A DNA stretch of 64,000 nt. Origin: Bradyrhizobium diazoefficiens. Its GTDB lineage: Bacteria; Pseudomonadota; Alphaproteobacteria; Rhizobiales; Xanthobacteraceae. How positions within the stretch are numbered: the first letter of the stretch is position 1; every line of letters starts with the position of its first letter. Made by a program: the position numbers and the translations under genes. The notes under the pieces are model-generated. The model did not search any database, had not been told where the DNA came from, and worked only from the letters and a program-made list of their open reading frames with translations. Positions 34,476-44,338 of the stretch are shown piece by piece. The stretch spans positions 2,539,001-2,603,000 of the forward strand of contig NZ_CP067100.1 in the NCBI RefSeq assembly GCF_016616235.1, given 5' to 3'.

Positions 34476-36857
34476 ATGGCATTGAATGGCAAGTCGTCCC
34501 CCGAACCGCCTACGCCTGGCGCAGGCACGCGGCCGAAGCAGTATTTGGCGTTCATCAGCAAAGTCGCGGCCGATTTGCACGGACGCCTGCCGTCGATGGT
34601 CCTCACGCGTGAAAGTCTGGGCCCGCGGCTGCTAGGCAGTATTCTGCTCTTCAGCGGATGCGTCACGCTCATTCTGACGGTGCTTCAGCTCTACTTTGAG
34701 TACAGACACGACGTCTCGGCCCTTGAGTTGCGGCTGGAGCAGATCAGCAAGAGCAATCTGAGCAGCCTTACTGAAAGTCTCTGGGAGCTGGATGAAAAGC
34801 AGTTGCGGCTGCAGCTCACGGGAATTCTACAATTTCCTGATATGCGTGCCGTTGAGGTTCGTGCGGCTGGCGACATAGGCGACGCGTTTGACATGAGGCT
34901 TGGCGAGTTCTCCGCGCCATCAGCAATCATCCGAGAATATCCGCTGCGACGCGATGTGCAGGGCCGGAACGCTGTGATCGGCACGCTCTATGTCCAAGCA
35001 ACCCTTGCCGACATATATCGGAGACTGTACGACACGGCATTGATCATTTTGCTCAGACAGGCGGCAAAGACATTCTTGGTGTCCGTATTTATCGTTTGTA
35101 TCTTTCATTACCTTGTTACCCGCCATCTATTCGCAATCGCCCATTTCGTTGCCAATTACCGCATCGGCGAACCGCAGTCGCCGTTGCGATTGGAGCGTCC
35201 ACCCCGTCGGCACGAGGATGAGCTGGAGCGACTGGTCACTGCATTCAATAGGTTGTCTGATGATCTGCAGCTCGCTTATCGCAGTTTCCATCACACCAAC
35301 GACCAGCTTGCCCGAGAGTTAGCCGCCCGCCGCCAGGCAGAGGCAACTGTACGCGAGCGAGAAGCCCGGATCCGGCGCCTCGTCGACGCCAACATCATTG
35401 GCATCTTCATGTGGGATTTCGAAGGGAATATTCTGGAGGCTAACGATGCGTTTCTCCAAATGGTGGCTTACGAACGCGAGGACCTCGCGGCTGGCCGCCT
35501 GAGCTGGGCGAATCTAACTCCACCGGAATGGCGCGACCGCGACGCGCAGATGGTCCGAGAGCACAAGATGACGGGGGTTTTGCAGCCTACCGAGAAGGAG
35601 TACTTTCGGAAAAATGGCGAGCGCGTGCCCGTCTTGATCGGAGCAGCGACGTTCGAACAGGATGGAAATCAGGGTGTCGCTTTCGTGCTCGATTTGACGG
35701 AGCGCAAGCGCGCGGAGCAGGCTCTGCGGGAACGCGAAGCCAAGATTCGGCGCCTGGTCGACGCCAACATCATTGGGGTCTTCGTCGCGGACCTCCAGGG
35801 TCGTATAATTGAAGCGAATGACGAATTTCTCCGCATCGTGGGATACGGGCGCGAATATCTGCTTGCCAGTCGGATGCATGTGGTTGACATGACGCCGCTG
35901 GAATGGCGAGACCGAACTGCACAGACGATGACGGAAATAGGATCGGGAAAAACGGTCCAACCCTACGAGAAGGAGTATTTCCGTAAGGACGGCAGCCGCG
36001 TGCCCGTGCTGGTGGGCTCGACGCTTTTCGATGGAAGCAATCTGGGCGTTCCGCTGGGCGTTGTCTTCGTTGTCGATCTGACGCAGCGCAAGCGGGCAGA
36101 GGCAGAAGCGCGCGAGAGCGAACGGCGGCACCGCGAGATGCAGGTAGAATTGGCCCACGCCAACCGCGTGGCGACCATGGGACGGCTCACGGCCTCCATT
36201 GCCCACGAGGTGAACCAGCCGATCGCCGCGACAATAACCAACGCGCAAGCCGCGTTGCGCTTTCTTGACGCTCCTAGTGTGGATATGAACGAAGTGCGAC
36301 AGATCCTCAATGACATCGTCAAGGATGGGAGTCGCGCCGGCGAGGTCATCAGCCGGATCCGCGATCTCGTCAAGAAGGCGCCGACCCGGCGGGATCGCTG
36401 GCAAATGAACGGCGCGATCAGCGAGGTCATTGAGCTCGCTCGCGGCGAAGCGGCGAAGAACAGCGTCTCGGTGCATACCGATCTCGCGGACGGGCTACCG
36501 ACGGTGGAAGGGGATAGAGTCCAATTGCAGCAGGTGCTCCTAAATTTGATCATCAACGCGATCGAAGCCATGAATGGCCTCGGCGAGGGGCCGCGGGAAT
36601 TGTCGATCAGCAGCGGAACTGCCGACTCGGGTGGCGTACTTGTCACTGTTTGTGACTCGGGTCCGGGACTGACGCCAGCAGGCCGCGATCGTCTTTTCGA
36701 GACGTTCTACACGACCAAGCCGAGCGGCTTGGGGCTGGGGTTGTCGATCTGCCGCTCGATCGTTGAGGCCCACGGCGGGCGTTTGTGGGCGAGCGCGAAC
36801 GTTCCCCGAGGCGCCATTTTTCAGTTCACGGTCCCGGCGGCAATGGCCGTGTCTTGA
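34476..36857 (+). CDS. membrane PAS-PAS sensor histidine kinase
   Basis: The 793-residue protein has a membrane helix near residues 50-70 (LLGSILLFSGCVTLILTVL), a periplasmic domain of about 140 residues, a second helix near 195-215, a HAMP-like linker (RRHEDELERLVTAFNRLSDDL), two near-identical PAS domains each opening REA(R/K)IRRLVDANIIG, a HisKA with H577 in SIAHEVNQP and a complete HATPase (NLIINAIEAM, CDSGPGL, GLGLGLSICRSIVEAHGG). ATG 34476 has GGAGG upstream; the frame is open 53 codons before it. The periplasmic domain fits a partner such as the binding protein encoded just upstream. Confidence 0.92.
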   Translation: MALNGKSSPEPPTPGAGTRPKQYLAFISKVAADLHGRLPSMVLTRESLGPRLLGSILLFSGCVTLILTVLQLYFEYRHDVSALELRLEQISKSNLSSLTESLWELDEKQLRLQLTGILQFPDMRAVEVRAAGDIGDAFDMRLGEFSAPSAIIREYPLRRDVQGRNAVIGTLYVQATLADIYRRLYDTALIILLRQAAKTFLVSVFIVCIFHYLVTRHLFAIAHFVANYRIGEPQSPLRLERPPRRHEDELERLVTAFNRLSDDLQLAYRSFHHTNDQLARELAARRQAEATVREREARIRRLVDANIIGIFMWDFEGNILEANDAFLQMVAYEREDLAAGRLSWANLTPPEWRDRDAQMVREHKMTGVLQPTEKEYFRKNGERVPVLIGAATFEQDGNQGVAFVLDLTERKRAEQALREREAKIRRLVDANIIGVFVADLQGRIIEANDEFLRIVGYGREYLLASRMHVVDMTPLEWRDRTAQTMTEIGSGKTVQPYEKEYFRKDGSRVPVLVGSTLFDGSNLGVPLGVVFVVDLTQRKRAEAEARESERRHREMQVELAHANRVATMGRLTASIAHEVNQPIAATITNAQAALRFLDAPSVDMNEVRQILNDIVKDGSRAGEVISRIRDLVKKAPTRRDRWQMNGAISEVIELARGEAAKNSVSVHTDLADGLPTVEGDRVQLQQVLLNLIINAIEAMNGLGEGPRELSISSGTADSGGVLVTVCDSGPGLTPAGRDRLFETFYTTKPSGLGLGLSICRSIVEAHGGRLWASANVPRGAIFQFTVPAAMAVS

Positions 36858-36983
36858 CGTGCTTACGCGCGATCGTATCGCGAGGCGCGCCTGCGACGTC
36901 TCGCTTAGGCAGCCCTCGGTTCGCGATCAATGCTCGGACGATGTCTCCACCCCATAGTCCCAAGATGCGCCGCTGCCGGTCCC

Positions 36984-37028
36984 TCGATACCCAGGTATAA
37001 TTCTCACCCGTAAATTCCATCGTATCAT
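36984..37028 (+). promoter_or_regulatory. shared 45-bp promoter element, copy B
   Basis: The element starts TCGATACCCAGGTATAATTC and ends CGTATCAT. Together with the receiver relic at 37101 it forms a diverged duplicate of 32844 to about 33065. It now lies 206 bases upstream of the giant kinase gene and may drive it. Confidence 0.7.
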
Positions 37029-37100
37029 ACAATCGGGCTGCATCACGGTCGGGGTGCGACCTCGGTCGCCTTCCCTCGAACGAAGGTAAGTCGCTGGGCA

Positions 37101-37205
37101 ATGTCCCGATTCTCGGTCGTCGACGATGATGCTTCGGTGCGCAGGGTCGCCGCAAGGTGGTTGAGGCCAGTGGGAACCTCAGCCCATGCGTTTACCGTGC
37201 GCTGA
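37101..37205 (+). pseudogene. truncated receiver-domain relic
   Basis: ATG 37101 opens a 34-codon frame reading SVVDDDASVRRVAARWLRP and SAHAF, then stops at 37203. This copies the first third of the receiver at 32958 (SVVDDDASVRTATARLLRSL ... SAHAF). The upstream 75 bases are also alike, including GAAGGTAAGTCGC. The phosphoacceptor and all later parts are missing. The giant kinase gene starts 29 bases on, so the insertion or deletion that joined it to this promoter may have cut the receiver gene. Confidence 0.75.
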
Positions 37206-37233
37206 AGAGACACGAAGGCAACTCTAACGAAAC

Positions 37234-40200
37234 TTGAACGCCCCACCGTCTGCACGCCCGGAGATCCGCCCATTGGACCAACTGACCCGAAACTCTGGAT
37301 TGGGCCCTGATGCCAACAAGGGTCTGGAAATCCTTTGGCAGGACGTGGAACGCGTATTCTGTCGAGGGTGGCGGCTGGGCGACGATGGGAAGGTGCGAGC
37401 TGTGCTGGTAGTCCTGCCTGCTGGGGAGCATCCATCCCCCGGCATCCTCGCACGCTTCGCTCATGAATGCGCACTGAAGGATGAGCTCGACGAGACTTGG
37501 GCCGTGCCGCCGCTGGAGTTGTTGCACGAGAGCGCCTCAATCATGTTGATGCTCGACGACTCCCGCGGTGAGCCGCTCGAGCGGCTGACCGGTGCGCCCA
37601 TGGAGATCGGTAGCTTCCTGCAACTCGCTATCGGAATCGCTGCAGCGTTAGGCAAGGCTCACCAGGGCGGCTTGGTTCACAAGGATATCAAGCCGAGCAA
37701 CATCATGGTCGATCGCTCGATCGGCAAAGTCCGGCTCACTGGTTTCGGCATCGCCTCACGGCTTCCTCGCGAGCGGCAGTCGCTCAATCCCCCTGAGACT
37801 ATCGCCGGCACGTTGGCCTATATGGCGCCTGAGCAGACCGGACGCATGAACCGCTCTATCGATTCCCGTAGCGATCTCTATTCGCTTGGTGTCACGCTCT
37901 ATCAGATGCTTACCGGCGCCTTGCCATTTTCCGCCGCCGATCCAATGGAATGGGTGCACTGTCACATCGCCAGAAAGCCGGTGTCCCCGGGCGAGCGGCT
38001 GGACAGTCTTCCTGCTCCGCTCTCGCAGATCGTCATGAAGCTGCTCGCCAAGACCGCCGAAGATCGCTACCAAACGGCTGCTGGTCTTGAGCGTGATTTG
38101 CAACGCTGTCTCGGCATGTGGGACCGGGCTCGACACATTGAGGATTTTCCGCTGTGCGAACACGATATGCCGGACCGGCTGTTGATTCCGGAGAAGCTGT
38201 ACGGACGGGAGCGCGAGGTCGATACCTTGGTTGCAGCGTTCGATCGCATCGTCCAAAGCGGCGCGCCGGAATTGGTGCTGGTGTCCGGTTATTCCGGAAT
38301 AGGCAAGTCTTCCGTCGTCAATGAACTGCAGAAGGTGCTCGTGCCGCCGCGTGGGCTCTTCGCAGCCGGCAAGTTCGACCAGTACAAACGCGACATTCCG
38401 TATTCGACGCTGGTGCAGGCTTTTCAAAGCCTTGTGCGGCCTCTTCTCGGCAAGAGCGATTCCGAGGTGGCGAGCTGGCGAGGTGCGTTTCTCGAGGCAC
38501 TGGAGCCGAATGCAGGGCTCATAACCGAGTTGATCCCCGAGCTGAAGCTCATCATCGGTGATCCGCCGCCGGTCCCTGAACTGGCGCCACAGCAGGCCCT
38601 GAGCCGCTTTCAGTCGGTGTTCCGACGCTTCATCGGCGTGTTTGCCCGACCGGAACATCCGCTGGCCCTGTTTCTTGACGATTTGCAGTGGCTCGACGCG
38701 GCGACGCTCGACCTCTTGGAGGATCTATTAGGTCGATCGGAGCTGCAGCACCTCATGTTGATCGGCGCTTACCGGGACAACGAGGTCGACGCCGCTCACC
38801 AGCTTAAGCGAAAGCTTGAAGCAATGAAGCAAGTAGGCGCGAAGATAGAGGAGATCGCGCTTGTGCCGCTTGCCCGAGAGCACCTTGAGCAGCTTATCGC
38901 GGACGCCCTTCGCTGTGAGTCGGTACGCGCCGCAGACTTCGCCGAACTTCTATACCTGAAGACTGCCGGAAATCCGTTTTACGCAATTCAGTTTCTTTAT
39001 TCGCTGGCGGAAGAGGACTTGCTTAGCTTCGATCATGAGGCGGCGACTTGGTGCTGGGAGCTCGATCGCATACGCGCCAAAGGCTACACCGACAATGTCG
39101 TGGACCTCATGTTGGCCAAGCTCACGCGCCTGCCGGCCGAAACTCAGCAGGCCTTGCAGCAATTCGCCTGCCTGGGCAACGTTGCCGCGACCACGCTGCT
39201 TTCGACCGTTCTCGGGAGCTCGGAGGAACGTCTGCACGCAGCGCTGTGGCCGGCGGCTCGCCTAGAGTTAGTTGTGCGTGTCGAAGGCTCCTACAAATTT
39301 GCCCATGACCGGGTCCAGGAGGCGGCCTATTCGTCGATTCCGGAGCAATTGCGCGCCGAGGCACATCTCCGGATAGGTCGTATGCTGGCCGCTCAAACGC
39401 CTCCCGCGAGACGTGAGGAGGCGATCTTTGAGATCGTTGGTCAGCTCAACCGCGGCGCCGCGCTGATCACCGCACAAGAGGAGCGGGACGAGCTCGCCGC
39501 GCTCGACCTGATCGCCGGCAGGCGTGCGAAGGGGGCGACCGCCTACGACTCAGCGCTCATCTATCTCAATGCCGGTCTGGCTCTGTTGGCGAAGGATGGC
39601 TGGGAGCGCAGGCATGAGCTTGCCTTCGCCCTGGAGCTGAACCGGGCTGAATGCGAATTTTTGACGGGCCAATTGACCACCGCAGATGGCCTATTGGCGG
39701 CGCTATCGAGTCGGGCCACAACGACGGTCGAACGAGCCCTCGTCGCGTGCTTGCGCATCGATGTCTGCACGGCCCTCGATCAGAGCGACCGGGCGGTGCT
39801 CGTCTGTCTGGAGTACCTCCGGCATGTCGGGATCGAGTGGTCACCCCATCCGCAGGACGATGAAGCGCACCGCGAGTATGAGCAGATTTGGTCACAACTC
39901 GGAAGCCGCGCGATTGAGGAACTTATCGATCTGCCCTTGATGACCGACCTGGCGTCTCTCGCGACGGTCGATGTTCTGAGCAAGATCTTCCCGTCAGCCT
40001 TGATTACGGACGCGAATTTGGCTTCCCTCTCCGTCTGCAAGGCGGTCGGTCTCAGCCTCGAGCACGGCAACTGCGATGCTTCGTGTCTGACATATGTATG
40101 GTTCGCTAGGATCGCCGGACCGCGCTTCGGCGACTACGAGGCAGGATTTCGCTTTGGGCAACTCGGCTACGATCTCGTCGAACGCCGCCGGCTAAGACGT

Positions 40201-43191
40201 TTCGAGGCGAGCACGTATCTTTGCTTCTCGGTTTACGTTGTTCCCTGGATGAAACACGTGCGGGAATGCCGTGATCTGCTTCGCCGCGCTTTCGAGGCGG
40301 CGAACCGGATCGGAGATCTCATGTATGCGGGCTACGCGTGCAACAATCTCAACTCGGACCTTCTCTTTGCCGGCGAACCGCTGCTGGAGGCGCAAGGCGA
40401 AGCCGAAAATAGCCTCGCCTTCGCCGGAAAGGCGCGGTTCGGCCCTGTCATTGACTACATCATTCCGCAAGTCGCGCTGATCCGGATGCTTCGTGGCCTG
40501 ACGCCGGAGTTTGGCTGCTTCGACGACGGCCAATTCGATGAACTTCGGTTCGAAGACTATTTGTCCCGCAATCCGGCCTTGGCGCTCGCTGCGTGCTGGT
40601 ACTGGATCCGAAAATTGCAGGCGCGCTATATAGCTGGCGACTTCGTGACGGCCGTCGATGCCGCATCGAAGGCGCAACGGCTGCTTTGGACCACGTCCTC
40701 GTTCTTTGAGGAAGCCGAGTTTCACTTTTACGGCGCGCTGGCCAAAGCCGCTTACCGCGATTTCGCATCGGCCGACGAACGGGCACAGCACTTAGGAGCC
40801 CTGGCTGCACATCACAAGCAGCTCCAGGTCTGGGCGGAGAACTGCCCGGAGAACTTCGAGAGCCGCGCAGCGCTCGTGGGCGCCGAGCTGGCGCGCCTGG
40901 AGGGCCGCGAGCTGGATGCCGAGCACCTCTACGAACAGGCAATTCAGTCGGCGCGCGCCAACGGATTTATACATACCGAGGCGCTCGCCAATGAACTCGC
41001 CGCCCGGTTTTACGCGGTGCGTGGTTTCGAGAAGATTTCCCGTGTGTATTTACAGGACGCCCGCTACTGCTTCCTGCGTTGGGGAGCAGGCGGCAAGGTC
41101 CGGCAGCTCGACGAGCTCTATCCGCAGCTCGGTAAGCAGGAGCCGGTGCCTACCCCGACGGGCACGATCGCGACGCCGGTCGAACACCTTGACCTCACGA
41201 CCGTGATCAAGGTTTCGCAGGCCGTCTCGGGCGAGATCGTTCTCGAGAAAATGCTCGATACGCTCATGCGCACCGCGCTCGCGCAAGCGGGTGCCGAGCG
41301 TGGCCTGTTGATCCTGTCACGCGCGGCCGAGCAATGGATCGCGGCAGAAGCAACGACCTCGGGCGAGACGATCCTCGTTGAGATTCGCGATGCAGCCGTA
41401 ACCGCATCTGTGCTGCCGGAGACGGTTCTTCACTACGTCCTGCGCACCCGCGAGAGCGTCATTATCGACGACGCTACGATTCAACCTTCGTTTCTTGCGG
41501 ACCCCTACATCCGTCAGCGCACGGCCCGTTCCATTCTCTGTCTGCCCTTGATCAACCAGGCCAAGCTCAGCGGGGTACTCTATCTGGAAAACAACCTCGC
41601 GCCCCGCGTCTTCGCGCCGGCCCGGATTGCAGTACTGAAGCTGCTGGCCTCGCAAGCGGCCGTCTCGCTGGAAAACACGCGGCTGTACCGCGACCTTGAG
41701 CTGCGCGAGGCGAAGATCCGGCGCTTGGTTGACGCCAACATTATCGGAATCTGCGTTTCAACGCGGGATGGTGGCATCATCGAGGCAAATGATGCGTTTC
41801 TGAGGATCGTCGGGTATGGCCGCGAGGATCTCGTCGCCGGTCGTGTGCAATGGATGAATCTAACAGCACCCGAATCACTCGACCGCACCGCATTGGCGCT
41901 TGCTGAACTTGACAGTACCGGGACCATCAAGCCCTTCGAGAAGGAGTATTTTCGTAAAGATGGCAGTCGTGTCCCCGTTCTTGTGGGCGTGGCTGCGTTT
42001 GATGAAGAACGATACCAGCTCGTCGCATTCGTGCTCGATCTGACCGAGCGAAGACGGTCCGAGCAAGAGCTGCGCGGGAGCGAGGAGCGTTTTCGCACGC
42101 TCGTGCAATTCTCCTTCGACGCATACTGGGAGACCGACGCGCAGCATCGCTTCATTCGCCAGGAATTCGCCGAAAGCGTCAGCGACGCGCCGGCGACGGG
42201 CTCCGAACTCGGCAAGACGCGCTGGGAGGTACCCCACTTGGAGCCTGATGAAGATGCGTGGCGCAAGCATCGGGAGATGCTAGATGCCCAGCTGCCGTTC
42301 CGTGATTTCGAGCTCGCGCGTCCCACGCCCGACGGCGGCAAGCGCTATGTATCCGTTTCGGGGCTGCCAGTTTTCGACGAGGCGGGACGCTTTACCGGGT
42401 ACCGCGGCGTCGGTCGGCACATTACCGAGCGCAAGCGTGCGGAAGCCGAAGCCCGCGAGAGCGATCGCCGAAATCGCGAAATGCAGATGGAATTGGCCCA
42501 CGCCAACCGCGTCGCGACAATGGGACATCTCACGGCTTCCATTGCTCACGAAGTGAAGCAGCCGATCGCCGCGACCATGACCAATGCGCAGGCCGCATTG
42601 CGCTTTCTTGATGGCCCGATGATGGATATCGACGAAGTACGACAGATCCTCCACGACATCGTGAGAGATGGAAATCGTGCGGGTGAGGTCATCAGCCACA
42701 TCCGCGATCTGGTCAAGAAGACGCCACCCCGGCGGGATCGCTGGGAGATCAATGCGGCAATTCGCGAGGTCGTTGAGCTCATCCGGGGCGAGACGGCCAA
42801 GAACAGCGTCTCCGTGCATACAGACCTCACGGACGGGCTGCCGTTGGTGGAGGGGGATAGGGTCCAACTGCAGCAGGTGCTCTTGAATTTGATCATCAAT
42901 GCGATCGAAGCCATGAGTGGCATCGGCGAGGGGCCGCGCGAAATATTGATCAGCAGCGGGACCGGCAACTCAGGCGGCGTGCTTGTCGCTGTTTGTGACT
43001 CCGGTCCGGGGCTGGCATCAGCAGGTCTCGATCGTCTCTTCGAATCGTTCTACACGACCAAGCCGAGCGGTTTGGGGCTGGGACTCTCGATCTGCCGTTC
43101 AATCGTCGAGACCCACGGCGGACGTTTGTGGGCGAGCGCGAACGTTCCCCGAGGCGCCATTTTTCAGTTCACGCTACCCGCGGTGCACTGA
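37234..43191 (+). CDS. trifunctional Ser/Thr kinase-like / AAA ATPase / GAF-PAS sensor histidine kinase
   Basis: The product has 1985 residues. Order: kinase-like domain (about 45-300; HKDIKPSN at 149-156, APEQTGRMNRSIDSRSDLYSLG), AAA/STAND-type ATPase (Walker A GYSGIGKSS 352-360, Walker B LFLDDLQWLD near 482), helical repeats (about 700-1320), GAF (about 1340-1490), two PAS domains (about 1495-1740), HisKA with H1772 in SIAHEVKQP, and HATPase. No membrane helix is seen. The kinase lobe is odd: the DFG triad reads GFG (170-172) and no clear ATP-binding Lys or Gly-loop is present, so it may be a pseudokinase. The start is TTG, with AAGG 14 bases away; an in-frame TAA at 37225 limits alternatives. 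The last 350 residues closely match the 34476 kinase. Confidence 0.92.
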   Translation: MNAPPSARPEIRPLDQLTRNSGLGPDANKGLEILWQDVERVFCRGWRLGDDGKVRAVLVVLPAGEHPSPGILARFAHECALKDELDETWAVPPLELLHESASIMLMLDDSRGEPLERLTGAPMEIGSFLQLAIGIAAALGKAHQGGLVHKDIKPSNIMVDRSIGKVRLTGFGIASRLPRERQSLNPPETIAGTLAYMAPEQTGRMNRSIDSRSDLYSLGVTLYQMLTGALPFSAADPMEWVHCHIARKPVSPGERLDSLPAPLSQIVMKLLAKTAEDRYQTAAGLERDLQRCLGMWDRARHIEDFPLCEHDMPDRLLIPEKLYGREREVDTLVAAFDRIVQSGAPELVLVSGYSGIGKSSVVNELQKVLVPPRGLFAAGKFDQYKRDIPYSTLVQAFQSLVRPLLGKSDSEVASWRGAFLEALEPNAGLITELIPELKLIIGDPPPVPELAPQQALSRFQSVFRRFIGVFARPEHPLALFLDDLQWLDAATLDLLEDLLGRSELQHLMLIGAYRDNEVDAAHQLKRKLEAMKQVGAKIEEIALVPLAREHLEQLIADALRCESVRAADFAELLYLKTAGNPFYAIQFLYSLAEEDLLSFDHEAATWCWELDRIRAKGYTDNVVDLMLAKLTRLPAETQQALQQFACLGNVAATTLLSTVLGSSEERLHAALWPAARLELVVRVEGSYKFAHDRVQEAAYSSIPEQLRAEAHLRIGRMLAAQTPPARREEAIFEIVGQLNRGAALITAQEERDELAALDLIAGRRAKGATAYDSALIYLNAGLALLAKDGWERRHELAFALELNRAECEFLTGQLTTADGLLAALSSRATTTVERALVACLRIDVCTALDQSDRAVLVCLEYLRHVGIEWSPHPQDDEAHREYEQIWSQLGSRAIEELIDLPLMTDLASLATVDVLSKIFPSALITDANLASLSVCKAVGLSLEHGNCDASCLTYVWFARIAGPRFGDYEAGFRFGQLGYDLVERRRLRRFEASTYLCFSVYVVPWMKHVRECRDLLRRAFEAANRIGDLMYAGYACNNLNSDLLFAGEPLLEAQGEAENSLAFAGKARFGPVIDYIIPQVALIRMLRGLTPEFGCFDDGQFDELRFEDYLSRNPALALAACWYWIRKLQARYIAGDFVTAVDAASKAQRLLWTTSSFFEEAEFHFYGALAKAAYRDFASADERAQHLGALAAHHKQLQVWAENCPENFESRAALVGAELARLEGRELDAEHLYEQAIQSARANGFIHTEALANELAARFYAVRGFEKISRVYLQDARYCFLRWGAGGKVRQLDELYPQLGKQEPVPTPTGTIATPVEHLDLTTVIKVSQAVSGEIVLEKMLDTLMRTALAQAGAERGLLILSRAAEQWIAAEATTSGETILVEIRDAAVTASVLPETVLHYVLRTRESVIIDDATIQPSFLADPYIRQRTARSILCLPLINQAKLSGVLYLENNLAPRVFAPARIAVLKLLASQAAVSLENTRLYRDLELREAKIRRLVDANIIGICVSTRDGGIIEANDAFLRIVGYGREDLVAGRVQWMNLTAPESLDRTALALAELDSTGTIKPFEKEYFRKDGSRVPVLVGVAAFDEERYQLVAFVLDLTERRRSEQELRGSEERFRTLVQFSFDAYWETDAQHRFIRQEFAESVSDAPATGSELGKTRWEVPHLEPDEDAWRKHREMLDAQLPFRDFELARPTPDGGKRYVSVSGLPVFDEAGRFTGYRGVGRHITERKRAEAEARESDRRNREMQMELAHANRVATMGHLTASIAHEVKQPIAATMTNAQAALRFLDGPMMDIDEVRQILHDIVRDGNRAGEVISHIRDLVKKTPPRRDRWEINAAIREVVELIRGETAKNSVSVHTDLTDGLPLVEGDRVQLQQVLLNLIINAIEAMSGIGEGPREILISSGTGNSGGVLVAVCDSGPGLASAGLDRLFESFYTTKPSGLGLGLSICRSIVETHGGRLWASANVPRGAIFQFTLPAVH

Positions 43192-43236
43192 CGGTAGTGG
43201 CCGCGTTTTGGCGTGCTCGCGTGCAAGCGGGAGCCG

Positions 43237-43920
43237 CTACTGCGTTGCAAAGCGGCTCGGCTCGGTGGGCAGGATTCTTTCGTGCCCGTTTCTCGGAGGT
43301 TCGCAGCACGACGGAAAGGTAAGGATCGACCTCGTTCCCGCCGATCCGAACTGATGGTCGAGCTTTCCGGCAAGAGTTTTGGCGAGTTCGCGGACGACCT
43401 TCAGGCCTCGCCCCGGCTGTATTGTGGCCGGAGCCGACCCATTGTCGAGCACTCTACATTCCACGAACGGTCCCGCCCGACACAACTCGACCCGAATCTC
43501 GCCGCTCCCGTTGGCAAAGGCGTGCCGTGCCGAGTTGGTTATGAGCTCGTAGACGATCAGACCCAGTCGCCAGCATTGGTCCGACTGCAACTCCAGGGGC
43601 GAGGCGGCGAGCACCAGCTTTATTTTCGCATGGTCGAGCCTGGACCGGCGGATCGACGCGCATAGTCCCTCAAGATGCACCGCTGCGTCGACGAAAGCGT
43701 GATATTCTGGCCTCTGCATGGCACGGTGGACGTCGACAAACCTGTGAAGCAGTTCAGAGACCCTTGTCAGGGCGGTCTTGACCTCCTCGTTGTCGGAACG
43801 AACCGCAGCGTGAGCAACGATGCCGATGACACAGGCAAACTCGTTCTTGACCCTGTGGCTGAGCTCGCTCAGCAGCGTGAGTTCCTCCAGGAAAGGCAAT
43901 TCGATAGCCGGCTCGATCAT
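43237..43920 (-). CDS. HisKA_2-type sensor histidine kinase core
   Basis: This 227-residue protein has a phosphoacceptor helix LTLLSELSHRVKNEFACVIG (HRxKN type, as in HisKA_2/HWE kinases) and a HATPase with LGLIVYELITNSARHAF and GRGLKVVRELAKTLAGKL. There is no input domain, so it needs a partner for sensing. ATG 43920 has GGGAGCG; the open frame continues 12 codons upstream. It is convergent with the giant kinase gene (45 bases apart). Known partners of this kinase class include stand-alone receivers; the one at 32958 is a candidate, by inference. Confidence 0.85.
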   Translation of the reverse strand: MIEPAIELPFLEELTLLSELSHRVKNEFACVIGIVAHAAVRSDNEEVKTALTRVSELLHRFVDVHRAMQRPEYHAFVDAAVHLEGLCASIRRSRLDHAKIKLVLAASPLELQSDQCWRLGLIVYELITNSARHAFANGSGEIRVELCRAGPFVECRVLDNGSAPATIQPGRGLKVVRELAKTLAGKLDHQFGSAGTRSILTFPSCCEPPRNGHERILPTEPSRFATQ

Positions 43921-44338
43921 ATCGCGCTCCCGACGCACAAGACGCCGGTACCCCATTCACCGACGGGCCTCTTCGCTGTACTAGCCGTACCGAGATCGTC
44001 CAGGCTGATGCGATTGCGCCCACACAAAACGCCGTTCATCGGCTTCTCCCGCTTCCTTGAAACTCGACCGATTCAGTCGCTGATCGTGATCAGGCCTGAG
44101 TAGTAGCCCATTGAGCGGCGAGGTCCATTATACCCGAGGGAGACCGGATCGACACGTTTGCTGTCGCAATCAAACCGAGGTATCGGGATGTCGGAGAGTT
44201 CGCGAACTTGCTCGTGAAGAGGCGCGGGGGCCGGTGGCTGATTGGCGCCTCGGCCACTCCATCATTGATCCGCATGGAGGCGTTTCATCTCGCCGATTCA
44301 CACGCTATGGATCTGGATCGCTCTAACAGCGAGCTACT
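43921..44338. other. 418-bp intergenic region with a dyad-like site
   Basis: No gene is supported. On the minus strand, CGATACCTCGGTTTGATT (44171-44188 region) resembles the ATACC dyad of the shared promoter element and lies upstream of the HisKA_2 kinase, but the second half site is degraded. Confidence 0.35.
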
